Assembly: GCA_023230455.1 (NCBI GenBank)
Contig: JALNXH010000004.1
Location: forward strand, 62,001-126,000
Direction: 5' to 3'
Length of the DNA: 64,000 bases
Origin: Rhodocyclaceae bacterium
GTDB lineage: Bacteria > Pseudomonadota > Gammaproteobacteria > Burkholderiales > Rhodocyclaceae
Part shown: positions 49,623 through 58,155 of the stretch, piece after piece
How the letters are laid out: the number at the start of each line of letters is the position of its first letter
Numbering within the stretch: position 1 is the first letter of the stretch
Program-made: the position numbers and the translations under genes
The notes under the pieces: model-generated
The model's input: the letters and a program-made list of their open reading frames with translations, nothing else
Told to the model about the DNA's origin: nothing
Databases searched by the model: none

Positions 49623-50711
49623 ATGACCCGCCGCCGCTGGCTCGTGCTGCTGCTCTCCGTACCGCTCGCCCTCACCGTGCTGGCAGCGGCTGCGCTGTTC
49701 TGGGGCACGCAGCTGCTCAAGGCGCAGGTGGAAAGCGCCCTCGGCCCCGACAGCGAAATCGGCGAAATCCGGCTCGACTGGAACCGCATCGAACTGCACC
49801 GGCTGCACATCAGAGCGCCCCGGGGCTGGCCCACCGCGGACGCTCTGCGCGCAGAGCGGATCACCGTCACCCCCGACCTGCGCGGACTGCTTTCGTCGCA
49901 GATCCGCATCGATCAAATCGCCGTCGACGGCGCCTATCTGTCGCTGCTGCGCACGCCGCAGGGCCGCCTGCGGGTGCTGCCCAGCCTGCTGGAACGAACG
50001 CCCGCCGAGCCGGGCAAACCATTGCCGCCGATCGAAATAAGCAGCGTCACACTGCGGGGTGCAGCCCTGGATTTCTTCGACGCCACGGTACGTACGCCGC
50101 CGCTGAAGCTGGTGCTCGCCCCGGTACAGGCGGACATCGGCCCGCTGCGCCTGCCCGCCCTCGACGGCCGCAGCACCATTGAGATGCAGGCGCAATTGAA
50201 AGACAAGACCGGCGACGGACACATCGCCGTAGAAGGTTGGGTCGAGCTATCGAGCCGCGACATGGAATTGGCGACGAAAATGCGCGGCGTCGATCTGACT
50301 GCACTGCAACCGTATCTGGTGAAGGCCGCAAACACCGGCGTCAAACGCGGCACACTCGACCTCGATGTGCGTTCGACCGTGCAGCAGCACCGCCTGCACG
50401 CACCGGGCACGCTGACGCTGCACCGGCTGGAGCTGGAGGCCGGCGGCGCGCTGGGGCTGCCGCGCAGCGCAGTGATCGGCCTGATGAAGGACCGCCGCGA
50501 GGATATCGTGATCAAGTTCGAACTCGACGGCAAGCTCGACGATCCGCAATTCAAGCTCAACGAGAACATCGCCGCGCGTTTCACCTCCGGACTCGCCGAG
50601 TCCCTCGGCATCGGCATCGAAGGACTGGCGGCAGGCGCCGCCGGCCTCGGCCAAAAAGGCGTGGAAGCCGTCGGCGGCGCTTTCCGCAAATTGTTCGGAA
50701 GCGACCGATGA
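49623..50711 (+). CDS. DUF748/AsmA-like membrane-anchored protein
   Basis: A 362-residue protein with an N-terminal membrane anchor (residues 5-25, RWLVLLLSVPLALTVLAAA) and a long periplasmic beta-rich region of repeats such as LRAERITVTPDLRGLL and IEISSVTLRGAALDFFD, typical of AsmA/DUF748 proteins that handle lipid or envelope traffic. The tail contains many Gly/Ala residues. An upstream ATG 10 codons before would add MAPSLARRFD. The stop overlaps the start of the MFS gene by four bases (ATGA), suggesting coupling with it. Confidence 0.82.
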   Translation: MTRRRWLVLLLSVPLALTVLAAAALFWGTQLLKAQVESALGPDSEIGEIRLDWNRIELHRLHIRAPRGWPTADALRAERITVTPDLRGLLSSQIRIDQIAVDGAYLSLLRTPQGRLRVLPSLLERTPAEPGKPLPPIEISSVTLRGAALDFFDATVRTPPLKLVLAPVQADIGPLRLPALDGRSTIEMQAQLKDKTGDGHIAVEGWVELSSRDMELATKMRGVDLTALQPYLVKAANTGVKRGTLDLDVRSTVQQHRLHAPGTLTLHRLELEAGGALGLPRSAVIGLMKDRREDIVIKFELDGKLDDPQFKLNENIAARFTSGLAESLGIGIEGLAAGAAGLGQKGVEAVGGAFRKLFGSDR

Positions 50712-51904
50712 GTACGCCGCGCAACCTTGCGCTGTTGCTGTTCTGCGGCAGTCTGGTACTGGCGCTGGCGATGGGCGTGCGCTTCACCGCCGGCCTCTTC
50801 CTACAGCCGATGACGCAGGCCCATGGCTGGGGACGCGAAACCTTTTCCTTCGCCGTCGCACTCCAGAACATCGTCTGGGGCGTCGCCTCGCCGCTGGCCG
50901 GCGCCATCGCCGACCGCTGGGGACCTGGGCGGACGCTGGCCGGCGGCGCTGGCGCCTACGCCCTCGGCCTGATCCTGATGGCCCATGCTGGCAACCCGCT
51001 GGCGCTGGACCTGTCTACCGGCCTGCTGATCGGCATCGGCCTGGCCGGCACCAGCTACGCCGTGGTGATGGGCATCATCGGACGCCACACGCCGCCTGAG
51101 AAACGCAGCATGGCGCTGGGCATCGTCGGCGCCGGCGGCTCGTTCGGCCAGTTCGCGGTACTGCCGGCCGGGCAGGCGCTGATCGGCCAGTTCGGCTGGC
51201 AGAGCGCGCTGCTGGTGCTTGCCGTCGCCGTCGCGCTGATCGTCCCGCTCGCCGCCACGCTGGCCGACCGGTGCGACAGCGGCGCTGCACAAGGCGGCCA
51301 CTCCGTCACGACCGCCCTGGCGACAGCAGCACGCAACCGCAGCTTCCATCTGCTGTTCTGGAGCTATTTCGTCTGCGGCTTTCAGACCGCCTTCATCCTG
51401 CTGCACATGCCAGCTTTCGTCGTCGATGCCGGATTCTCCGCCAACGTCGGGATGGCCGCGGTGGCGCTGATCGGGCTGTTCAACATCTTCGGCACGCTGC
51501 TATTCGGCTGGTGCGGAGGACGCTGGGAGTTCAAGCAGCTGTTGACCGTGATCTACGGCGCGCGCGCCATGGTCATCCTGCCGCTGCTGTGGCTGCCACT
51601 GAGCGAGCTCGGTATCTACGCCTTCGCCGCCGCAATGGGCCTGCTCTGGCTGGCGACGGTGCCGCTGACCAATGCGCTGGTGGGCAAGGTCTTCGGCCTG
51701 CGCCACATGTCGATGCTTTCCGGACTGGTGTTCCTCGGCCACCAGATCGGCAGCTTCGTCGGCGCCTGGGCGGGCGGCGCGATCTTCGACCGCAGCGGCA
51801 ACTACCAGCCGGCGTGGCTCATCGCCATTGCCTTGTCGCTGATCGCCGCGCTGCTCTGCCGCCCGATCGACGAGCGGCCGCTGTTACGCGAGGCAACGGC
51901 ATGA
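50708..51904 (+). CDS. MFS transporter
   Basis: A 398-residue, twelve-segment major facilitator protein. It has GVRFTAGLFLQPMTQAHGWGRE early, the RWGPGRTLAGGAG loop 2-3 motif, and GGAGSFGQFAV-like GIVGAGGSFGQFAVLPAG in the middle. The pattern resembles the oxalate/formate-type and monocarboxylate-type MFS antiporters, but no substrate can be assigned. The start overlaps the DUF748 gene by four bases, and the stop overlaps a 46-codon ORF by four bases, so three genes are chained. Confidence 0.9.
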   Translation: MSTPRNLALLLFCGSLVLALAMGVRFTAGLFLQPMTQAHGWGRETFSFAVALQNIVWGVASPLAGAIADRWGPGRTLAGGAGAYALGLILMAHAGNPLALDLSTGLLIGIGLAGTSYAVVMGIIGRHTPPEKRSMALGIVGAGGSFGQFAVLPAGQALIGQFGWQSALLVLAVAVALIVPLAATLADRCDSGAAQGGHSVTTALATAARNRSFHLLFWSYFVCGFQTAFILLHMPAFVVDAGFSANVGMAAVALIGLFNIFGTLLFGWCGGRWEFKQLLTVIYGARAMVILPLLWLPLSELGIYAFAAAMGLLWLATVPLTNALVGKVFGLRHMSMLSGLVFLGHQIGSFVGAWAGGAIFDRSGNYQPAWLIAIALSLIAALLCRPIDERPLLREATA

Positions 51905-52041
51905 AGCTGACACCGCTGTGGCGCGGTTTCATCGCCGGCGCCGCCATCGCACTGGGCGCCGCGGCGTTGGGCTTGATCTTTGTCGCCTACCAGCAACCGG
52001 GGCTGCTGCTGCAATTGGTCAATTTGCGCTACTGCGGCTAG
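51901..52041 (+). CDS. 46-aa small membrane protein
   Basis: A 46-codon ORF whose ATG overlaps the TGA of the MFS gene (ATGA). The product, MKLTPLWRGFIAGAAIALGA followed by AALGLIFVAYQQPGLLLQLV, has a positively charged start and one transmembrane segment (about 8-30). The overlap, frame and codon bias suggest it is translated, perhaps as a small accessory to the transporter. The 3' end overlaps acpH by 23 bases tail to tail. It is too small for family recognition. Confidence 0.6.
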   Translation: MKLTPLWRGFIAGAAIALGAAALGLIFVAYQQPGLLLQLVNLRYCG

Positions 52042-52615
52042 CGCGGATGCCGGCCGCGAACGCCGCCGCATCCGGCAGAAAGGCAAGGAAATCGGCCTCG
52101 AAGGCGGCGTAATCCCGCTGTAGTTCTTCCGCCGCGCCCGCCAGCGGATTGGTCCTCACGATCCGCTGCGACATGCGCTCCAGCGCATAGGCAATGGTAT
52201 CCACCTCCGCATAGGAGGCCAGCCAGTCGTCGCCCTCCATCGACGGCAGGAAGCTCGCCAGCCGCGGCGGCAGATGCGCGGCCCGTAGCCGCAGCAGCGC
52301 ATAGCTTTCGCCGGTAAACACCTTCAGCGGCTGCGGGTGGAAGCGACTCCAGTGCCGCGCCAGCAGGTGATCGTAGAACATGTCCACCAGGACCCCAGCA
52401 TAACGGCGGCGCGCGGCGCTCATCCGCTGCCGGCTGGCGCGGAAGGCTACGTGGCTGTCGGCAAAGCTGTCGATGCGTCGATGCAACTCGACCCCGGCGG
52501 CCAGATCGGCAGGCAGCGCTCCGGGCAGTGAGCCCTTGACGAAATCGCCCATCAGGCCGCCGACGCGGTCGGCGGCCTGTGGACCGGCAAGGAAAGCATG
52601 GGCGAGAAAGTTCAT
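52019..52615 (-). CDS. acpH: ACP phosphodiesterase-like protein (AcpH/DUF479)
   Basis: A 198-residue helical protein of the HD-like AcpH family. MNFLAHAFLAGPQAADRVGGLMGDFVKG at the start and VELHRRIDSFADSH, then VDMFYDHLLARHW, are hallmarks. E. coli AcpH (193 residues) removes the 4'-phosphopantetheine arm from acyl carrier protein. The frame is open 13 codons further upstream, but MNFLAHAF is the family start. Its 3' end overlaps the 46-aa membrane protein gene. Confidence 0.9.
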   Translation of the reverse strand: MNFLAHAFLAGPQAADRVGGLMGDFVKGSLPGALPADLAAGVELHRRIDSFADSHVAFRASRQRMSAARRRYAGVLVDMFYDHLLARHWSRFHPQPLKVFTGESYALLRLRAAHLPPRLASFLPSMEGDDWLASYAEVDTIAYALERMSQRIVRTNPLAGAAEELQRDYAAFEADFLAFLPDAAAFAAGIRASRSSAN

Positions 52616-52689
52616 CCGGGGAGGGTGCGATTTTTTGCTATCGTTGCCGCCCATCCTAACAAAGCCCCTGCGTACGCCGCCCCCTCCAA

Positions 52690-54156
52690 GTGAATTTCGA
52701 CACCCTCGAACCGGCCGCCGTCTGGCGCCACTTCGGCACCCTGTGCCGGATTCCCCGCGTTTCCAAGCATGAACAGGTGCTGCGCGAACATCTGAGCCAA
52801 TGGGCCGCCGCCCGCGGCCTCGACTCCCGAATCGACGCCGGCGGCAATCTGCTGATCCGCAAAGCCGCCTCGCCAGGCATGGAAGACCGCGCTCCGGTCA
52901 TCCTGCAAGGCCATATCGATATGGTCTGCCAGAAGAACGCCGGAGTGGATCACGACTTCCATCGCGACCCGATCCGCCCGCGGCTGGTCGACGGCTGGCT
53001 GGTCGCCGACCAGACAACGCTCGGCGCCGACAACGGCATCGGCGTCGCCCTGGCACTGGCCGCGCTCGAATCCGCCGAGCTGCGCCACGGCCCGCTCGAA
53101 GTGCTGCTCACGGTTGACGAGGAAGCCGGAATGGGCGGTGCGCGCAACCTGCCGGCGGGGGTGTTGCAGGGCGAACTGCTGATCAACCTCGACACCGAGG
53201 AATGGGGGCGCTTCTATCTCGGCTGCGCCGGCGGCATGGATGTCGTTGCCGAGACCCGCTATGTGGAACAGGCCCTGCCGGCAGACTTCGCGATGCTGCA
53301 AATTTCCATCGGCGGACTCGTTGGCGGCCACTCCGGGATCGACATCCACCGCGGCCGCGGCCACGCCATCCACCTGCTGGTGAATATGCTCGATGAATTG
53401 AAGAGCGTCGCGCCGTACAGACTCTCGGCGCTGGAAGGCGGCACCGCGCGCAACGCAATTCCGCGTGAAGCCTGTGCCGATATCGCCGTGGCGCGCGGCG
53501 ATATCGATCGCATCGGGGCCTGGATCGAACGGCGGCAACGCGAATTGCGCCAAGCGCTGGCCGCCACTGACGGCCAGCTCACGCTGAGCTGCGCGGTTTC
53601 GACAACGCCGGCGGACCGCGCTGCGAACACCGCCGATCAGGCCAGGATGCTCGACGCACTCGCCCACGTACATCAGGGCGTGAAGCGCGTCAGCACGGAT
53701 TTCGCCGGCGTTGTCGAAACCTCCAACAATCTCGGCGTGGTGCGTCTCGGCAAGGGCTGCGCCGAAGCCGTATGCATGGTGCGTTCGCTGATCGACGGCG
53801 AGGCCGAACGACTGGCCGACGAAACTGTCGCCACCTTCGACAACGCCGGATGGGCGGCACGCAAAACCGGCGCCTATCCCGGCTGGCGCCCTGACCCGAA
53901 GTCGCCCTTGCTGGAGCTCAGTCAACAGGTCTATGCCGGTGAATTCGGTGCGCGCGCCGCTGTCGAGGTGATCCACGCCGGCCTTGAATGTGGCCTGATC
54001 GGTGCCCGCTATCCGCAACTGGACATGATCTCCTTCGGCCCCGACATCCGCGGCGCCCACGCGCCGGGCGAACGGGTTTGCATAGAATCGGTGGGCCGCA
54101 CATGGCGTTTGCTGGGCGCCATACTCGCGGCCATCCCGCCGCGCAGGAAGCGCTAA
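52690..54156 (+). CDS. pepD: aminoacyl-histidine dipeptidase (PepD)
   Basis: A 488-residue M20 metallopeptidase. Metal-site residues are His75 and Asp77 (GHIDMV), Asp114 (GADNG), and the acidic pair in VDEEAGM, with GGHSGIDIHRGRG in the lid region. This is the PepD/carnosinase type (E. coli 485 residues), cleaving Xaa-His and other dipeptides. The start is GTG (MNFDTLEPAAVWRHFG). A short intergenic region follows, in which the only obvious feature is the AT-rich stretch before the chemoreceptor. Confidence 0.93.
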   Translation: MNFDTLEPAAVWRHFGTLCRIPRVSKHEQVLREHLSQWAAARGLDSRIDAGGNLLIRKAASPGMEDRAPVILQGHIDMVCQKNAGVDHDFHRDPIRPRLVDGWLVADQTTLGADNGIGVALALAALESAELRHGPLEVLLTVDEEAGMGGARNLPAGVLQGELLINLDTEEWGRFYLGCAGGMDVVAETRYVEQALPADFAMLQISIGGLVGGHSGIDIHRGRGHAIHLLVNMLDELKSVAPYRLSALEGGTARNAIPREACADIAVARGDIDRIGAWIERRQRELRQALAATDGQLTLSCAVSTTPADRAANTADQARMLDALAHVHQGVKRVSTDFAGVVETSNNLGVVRLGKGCAEAVCMVRSLIDGEAERLADETVATFDNAGWAARKTGAYPGWRPDPKSPLLELSQQVYAGEFGARAAVEVIHAGLECGLIGARYPQLDMISFGPDIRGAHAPGERVCIESVGRTWRLLGAILAAIPPRRKR

Positions 54157-54319
54157 TCCAGACACCGGCAAAGGTCGACCGGAGTTGCCGACATCACTAA
54201 CGCCCATCCTTGCGGGAACAACGATTCTCGCCCTGCTGCGCTGCTCTTCGGCTATTCATTGGCTGTCGGCAGATAATTAATGGATAAAGTGATGTTAAGA
54301 ACATAGAATTAAAGGCTAC

Positions 54320-54335
54320 TATTACTTTAGTAATA
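54320..54335. promoter_or_regulatory. inverted repeat TATTACT-N2-AGTAATA
   Basis: A perfect 7-bp inverted repeat in an AT-rich segment, 19 bases before the chemoreceptor ATG. Its arms contain the same TATTAC/GTAATA hexamers as the repeat upstream of the HD-GYP gene, in the opposite order. A regulator-binding site or a translation-blocking hairpin are both possible. Confidence 0.45.
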
Positions 54336-54354
54336 ATCAAACAAATCAAAGAAC

Positions 54355-55980
54355 ATGCGCAAACGTACCTTGAGCCTGAAGCAGACCATCACCATTTCGT
54401 TGTTGTCGAGCCTGTTGTTGATGGCCGTGCTGCTGACCACAGCCACGCTAGGCTTCAATCGCTCAATCGACGCCAGCCGCCACGAGCACAAGGTAATGCA
54501 GGCGGCGATGATCGCCATGCTCGATGCGCGGTTTCACGCCGTTCAGGTTCAGCAGTTCCTCACCGACGTCAGCGCAACCGGTGAGCAAGATGGCTTCGCC
54601 GAAGCGGAGCGCGAATACAGCGAAGCCAAGCAGCGATTCGCGGACATCAAGCGCCTGATGCCCTACTTCGCCGACGAAATTGACAACATCGGCGGAGCTT
54701 TCGACACCTTCTACGGCGTCGGCAAGAAAATGGCCGAAACGTATGTTGCCGAAGGGCAGGCAGCCGGCAACACGCTGATGAAACAACCGGAAAGCGGGTT
54801 CGACGCACGCGCGGAAACGCTCACTAAACAGGTCGAAGCGGCGGAAAAGAGGCTGCGCGATTTGATGCAGCAGGCGGCGGCCGACACCGAAGCCGGGATC
54901 GAGAGAGCACGGCTGATCACACTGCTGCTCGGCGTAGCCGTGACGATCCTGGTGGTCGCCTCCGGAGTACTGATGTACCGTACGATTCTGCGCATGCTGG
55001 GCGGCGAACCGGGGGTGGCGATCGCCATGATCGAAGACATCGCCGGCGGCGACCTGACGCATGCAGCCAGACTTCGCCCCGGCGACACGTCGAGCCTGAT
55101 GGCCTTCCAGAAAAAAATGCAGGAGGCGCTACGCACCATGGTCGGCGAGATTGCCGAGTCGGTCCGCAATACCGAGCAGTCGGCGCGCGCGCTGGCTACT
55201 GCATCGAGCCAGGTTGCCGCATCGTCGAACGCAATGTCCGAATCGGCCTCGGCAATGGCGGCAGGGGTCGAGGAAATGTCCGTCAGCATCGATCAGGTAT
55301 CGGACGACGCGCAGGCGGCGCTCGGCATTTCGAACCGCGCAGGACAACTCGCATCCAACGGCGGCGAAGTGATCGAATCGGCGATTTCCACGATCAACCG
55401 GATCGCCGATACCGTGCGTTCGACGGCCGCCGACCTCGCGTCGCTGAGCAAGGATTCGGAAAAAATCACGGCCGTAGTCCAGGTAATCAAGGAGGTCGCC
55501 GACCAGACCAACCTCCTTGCCCTGAATGCAGCAATCGAAGCCGCCCGCGCCGGCGAACAGGGCCGCGGTTTCGCCGTGGTGGCCGACGAGGTGAGAAAAC
55601 TCGCCGAACGAACGGCCGGCGCGACCGCTGAAATCAACAACACGATACTCAAGGTTCAGGCCGATACGCGATCATCGGTGGCGACGATGGAAGCGGCGGT
55701 CGCCGAGGTGGATCGCGGCGTGGACTACGCCAAAAAGGCAGGATCTGCGCTGAACGACATCCGCGATAGCGTTCTCGAAGTGGTTCGCGTGGTGAACGAC
55801 ATCGTCGACGCCATCCGCGAACAAAGCACCGCCAGCCAACTGATCGCCCAACGCGTGGAAAGCGTCGCTCAGGCGACGGAGGAAAACGACGCCGCTGCGC
55901 AGCAAATGGCCATATCGGCGAAGGGACTGGACTCGCTGGCAGGCTCGCTCGAAACAACCATCGAGCACTTCAAGATCTAA
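54355..55980 (+). CDS. methyl-accepting chemotaxis protein
   Basis: A 541-residue membrane chemoreceptor. TM1 is at about 10-32, a periplasmic helical domain spans about 33-183, TM2 about 185-207 (LITLLLGVAVTILVVASGVL), and a HAMP domain about 208-262. The cytoplasmic coiled coil has the conserved signalling tip near 380-420 (ADQTNLLALNAAIEAARAGE, then GRGFAVVADEVRKLAERT). The ligand of the small periplasmic domain, which resembles a four-helix bundle, is not known. No NWETF methylation-receptor tail is at the C-terminus. No che operon is nearby; the orphan CheZ-like gene is elsewhere in the window. Confidence 0.95.
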   Translation: MRKRTLSLKQTITISLLSSLLLMAVLLTTATLGFNRSIDASRHEHKVMQAAMIAMLDARFHAVQVQQFLTDVSATGEQDGFAEAEREYSEAKQRFADIKRLMPYFADEIDNIGGAFDTFYGVGKKMAETYVAEGQAAGNTLMKQPESGFDARAETLTKQVEAAEKRLRDLMQQAAADTEAGIERARLITLLLGVAVTILVVASGVLMYRTILRMLGGEPGVAIAMIEDIAGGDLTHAARLRPGDTSSLMAFQKKMQEALRTMVGEIAESVRNTEQSARALATASSQVAASSNAMSESASAMAAGVEEMSVSIDQVSDDAQAALGISNRAGQLASNGGEVIESAISTINRIADTVRSTAADLASLSKDSEKITAVVQVIKEVADQTNLLALNAAIEAARAGEQGRGFAVVADEVRKLAERTAGATAEINNTILKVQADTRSSVATMEAAVAEVDRGVDYAKKAGSALNDIRDSVLEVVRVVNDIVDAIREQSTASQLIAQRVESVAQATEENDAAAQQMAISAKGLDSLAGSLETTIEHFKI

Positions 55981-55989
55981 GGATTTGCG

Positions 55990-56014
55990 ACACCGGGGCT
56001 TAACGCCCCCGTGG
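55990..56014 (+). terminator. possible weak terminator after the chemoreceptor gene
   Basis: CACCGGGGC, TTAAC loop, GCCCCCGTG form a stem with one C-C mismatch just after the stop codon. A clear T-run is missing. Confidence 0.35.
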
Positions 56015-56026
56015 GTTATCGCCCGG

Positions 56027-56263
56027 CTATCGCCCCTTAGTCGCCCGCTCCGGGTTCAGCAGATGCTTGATCTTGGCTTGGGCCTCGGACTTGTTCATCG
56101 CCGTCACCTGGCGCCCGAACGCTTCGCGGGCAGCGAGATCGTTCTTGGCCGCGGCAATACTCTTGGCGCAACGCCAGCGTTTGCCGGTCTTCGAAACGAC
56201 CTGACGCATCTCGTCGCGCGAATGACGCGCCTGGCAGTGATAGCAGAAGACGGTATCTAACAT
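56027..56263 (-). CDS. conserved hypothetical protein with CxxC, 78 aa
   Basis: A 78-residue protein beginning MLDTVFCYHCQARHSRDEMR, then QVVSKTGKRWRCAKSIAAAK. The CYHC pair and the following His and Cys suggest a small zinc ribbon, but with only three cysteines. The C-terminal half is charged and helical, ending in KIKHLLNPERATKGR. I recall similar short proteins in Betaproteobacteria annotated only as hypothetical. The ATG four codons upstream (MGSA) is an alternative start. It lies downstream of tRNA-Arg, beyond that gene's terminator. Confidence 0.65.
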   Translation of the reverse strand: MLDTVFCYHCQARHSRDEMRQVVSKTGKRWRCAKSIAAAKNDLAAREAFGRQVTAMNKSEAQAKIKHLLNPERATKGR

Positions 56264-56320
56264 GGCTGACCCCATCGCAGAACGCCCGCCCAATGGTAGC
56301 CCGGCGCGAGTCCGCTGAAA

Positions 56321-56350
56321 TGAAAAGGGCCCACATTTCTGTAGGCCCTT
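56321..56350 (-). terminator. terminator of tRNA-Arg
   Basis: On the minus strand AAGGGCC and GGCCCTT form a stem (56344-56350 with 56325-56331) with inner ACA/TGT pairs around a GAAA loop, followed by TTCATTT. It starts ten bases after the tRNA 3' end. Confidence 0.8.
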
Positions 56351-56360
56351 GAATCTTTTG

Positions 56361-56437
56361 TGGCGCGCCCGGAGCGATTCGAACGCCCGACCCCTTGGTT
56401 CGTAGCCAAGTACTCTATCCAGCTGAGCTACGGGCGC
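56361..56437 (-). tRNA. tRNA-Arg (anticodon ACG)
   Basis: A 77-nt cloverleaf with encoded CCA. Acceptor stem GCGCCCG/CGGGCGC with a G discriminator, anticodon loop CTACGAA containing ACG, T-loop GTTCGAATC. Its A34 is the substrate of TadA, whose gene is in the same window. Confidence 0.95.
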
Positions 56438-56453
56438 GCTGAAAGAAGGCGAG

Positions 56454-56481
56454 ATTATACAGAGACAAATCTTGTCGGCAA
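56454..56481 (-). promoter_or_regulatory. sigma-70 promoter of tRNA-Arg(ACG)
   Basis: TTGCCG (56476-56481) and TATAAT (56454-56459) are separated by 16 bases on the minus strand, about 17 bases before the tRNA 5' end. The rest of the 233-base gap up to the DUF1145 gene holds nothing I recognise. Confidence 0.75.
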
Positions 56482-56670
56482 GTACTTTTGTCGAACCGAT
56501 TGAATCCGCTGCAACGAACCTTCGCAATACAACCGCCGGGAATAACAGAGCGCCGCAAGTCGAGCATCCATCGGGACGGGAAACCTGATCGAGAAAACTC
56601 TTTTGAGCGCTGCGATCAGCGTACCGCGAGCACGGGACAAGACTCGGAAGGCTGCACGATCCACACCCGA

Positions 56671-56934
56671 TCAGTTTGCTTGTTTGTCGGTCTTCCCCAG
56701 CGGTAGCCAGTGCAACACGCCGAAGAGCACGGTGAGCACGACGCTGACCGCAAGCGGGCCTGGGTAGAGCTTCACCTTCTTGAAAAACAGCAACAGCTCG
56801 CCAACGTGGGCGACCAGAAAAAATATCGCGGCGTATTGAATAACCGTTGTCGATCCCAACGGCAGTTCCACGAACAGTCCCGCCAGCGCTGCTAGATACA
56901 GCGCAAGGCAGCCGCCTTTCAATACAGCATTCAT
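56671..56934 (-). CDS. DUF1145 family membrane protein (YhhL-like)
   Basis: An 87-residue membrane protein with about three hydrophobic segments (CLALYLAALAGLFV, IQYAAIFFLVAHVGELLLFF, LAVSVVLTVLFGVLHWLPL). The pattern and size suit the DUF1145/YhhL family of unknown function. The frame is open 37 codons upstream, but MNAVLKGGCLALY has an AAGGAAAAG ribosome site. It is followed downstream by the tRNA-Arg promoter region and is separated from the lipid kinase gene by 121 bases. Confidence 0.8.
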   Translation of the reverse strand: MNAVLKGGCLALYLAALAGLFVELPLGSTTVIQYAAIFFLVAHVGELLLFFKKVKLYPGPLAVSVVLTVLFGVLHWLPLGKTDKQAN

Positions 56935-57055
56935 TTTCTTTTCCTTATTGAAGATTGAAGAAGTTCCCCAAAGAGTCCTGCATACGCCGAAGCGGGAACG
57001 ATCTTGAATCGTTAGGACGATCTTGTCCAGCCCGCGGCGATGCATGGCTACGCTT

Positions 57056-57988
57056 TTAAGGCTGCACCAACATCAGCGCCCCGGGCACGACCGTTACCGT
57101 CGCCGGCAGATGGCCCACCGTTTCACCGTCGGCCTCGACCGGCGTCCCAAGCTCGCCGTCAAGCTCCACGCGATTAGTTTGCCAGGACGACACTTGCGGA
57201 TGTGAAAGGAGGCTGCCGTCGAACAGCCGGCGCACGTCGCGCAGGATTTCCCAGGCCTTCAGATAGTGGATCAGCGTTACATCGAGCAAGCCGTCGTCGT
57301 CGCGCGCATTCGGTGCCACCTTCATGCCGCCGCCGCAAGTGGAGCCGATGCAGGTAAAGGCAACCAATGCCTGGGCATATTCGGTACGCCCATCGACGGT
57401 CAAACTCAAGGGCAGCATCCGGTAGGCGGAGAGCCCGCGCAGGAGACCGATCAGATAGGCCAGCCGACCCCAACGACGGCTCGGCATGCGTTCCACAACG
57501 GCGGCATCGAAGCCGCAGCCGGCGACGTTGACAAACCAGCGGCGGGCACCCGTGGCGGAGAAATCGATCACGCCGGCATCGTGCGGCCGCGGCACCCCAC
57601 GTACGGCCAACTCGATGGCGGCCTCCGGCGCGGTAGGCACAGCGTGGCTGCGCCCCCAGTCGTTTCCGGTACCGACCGGCAGCAACGCCAGCGTAACGGC
57701 CGCGGGAGACACGACCGCCTGCGCAAACAGACCGTTGACGGCCTCGCTGAGACTGCCATCGCCGCCGACCACCAGCACACGGCGACAGCCGCGGCGCACC
57801 GCCTCCGCAACCAGATCAACGGTCCCGCCGGCATACCCGCTGACGACCGTATGGAAACATTGTCCACGGGCAGCAAGGTGCGCCTCGATCGCCGAGCGCC
57901 AATGCAGGCCTCGGCCGCGGCCGGAAATCGGGTTCAGGGCGACGAGCCAGGTTTCCGCGGGGAGTATGGGAATGGAGGACAGGTTCAA
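57056..57988 (-). CDS. diacylglycerol kinase-family lipid kinase (YegS/DgkB-like)
   Basis: A 310-residue enzyme of the DAGK catalytic superfamily. LVALNPISGRGRGLHW is the opening block, VLVVGGDGSLSEAVNGL the GGDG nucleotide-binding motif, and LLPVGTGNDWGRSH the GTGND motif. VDGRTEYAQALVAF and the VEADGETVGHLPATV tail complete the fold. Members phosphorylate diacylglycerol, sphingosine or phosphatidylglycerol-like lipids at the inner membrane; substrate is unknown here. It is divergent from mfd. Confidence 0.92.
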   Translation of the reverse strand: MNLSSIPILPAETWLVALNPISGRGRGLHWRSAIEAHLAARGQCFHTVVSGYAGGTVDLVAEAVRRGCRRVLVVGGDGSLSEAVNGLFAQAVVSPAAVTLALLPVGTGNDWGRSHAVPTAPEAAIELAVRGVPRPHDAGVIDFSATGARRWFVNVAGCGFDAAVVERMPSRRWGRLAYLIGLLRGLSAYRMLPLSLTVDGRTEYAQALVAFTCIGSTCGGGMKVAPNARDDDGLLDVTLIHYLKAWEILRDVRRLFDGSLLSHPQVSSWQTNRVELDGELGTPVEADGETVGHLPATVTVVPGALMLVQP

Positions 57989-58125
57989 TTGGACAGGCGC
58001 GTCGTCAAGGCGACGGCAGCATAACCCAGAACAAAATGCTTCGATCGCGGCAGTGAACGCACCCGTCGGCGCCCTGCGTGCCGCGTTGCCGCCTCATTGC
58101 GACCGGCCGGCGTCCCGCAGCGCCG

Positions 58126-58131
58126 TATAAT
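58126..58131 (+). promoter_or_regulatory. -10 box of the mfd promoter
   Basis: A perfect TATAAT 24 bases before the mfd GTG start. The -35 position has only a poor match, so this is a partial promoter call. It lies downstream of the first possible start codon of the frame and thus supports the shorter mfd protein. Confidence 0.5.
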
Positions 58132-58155
58132 CCGGGCCTTTTCGCGACGTCCGCC

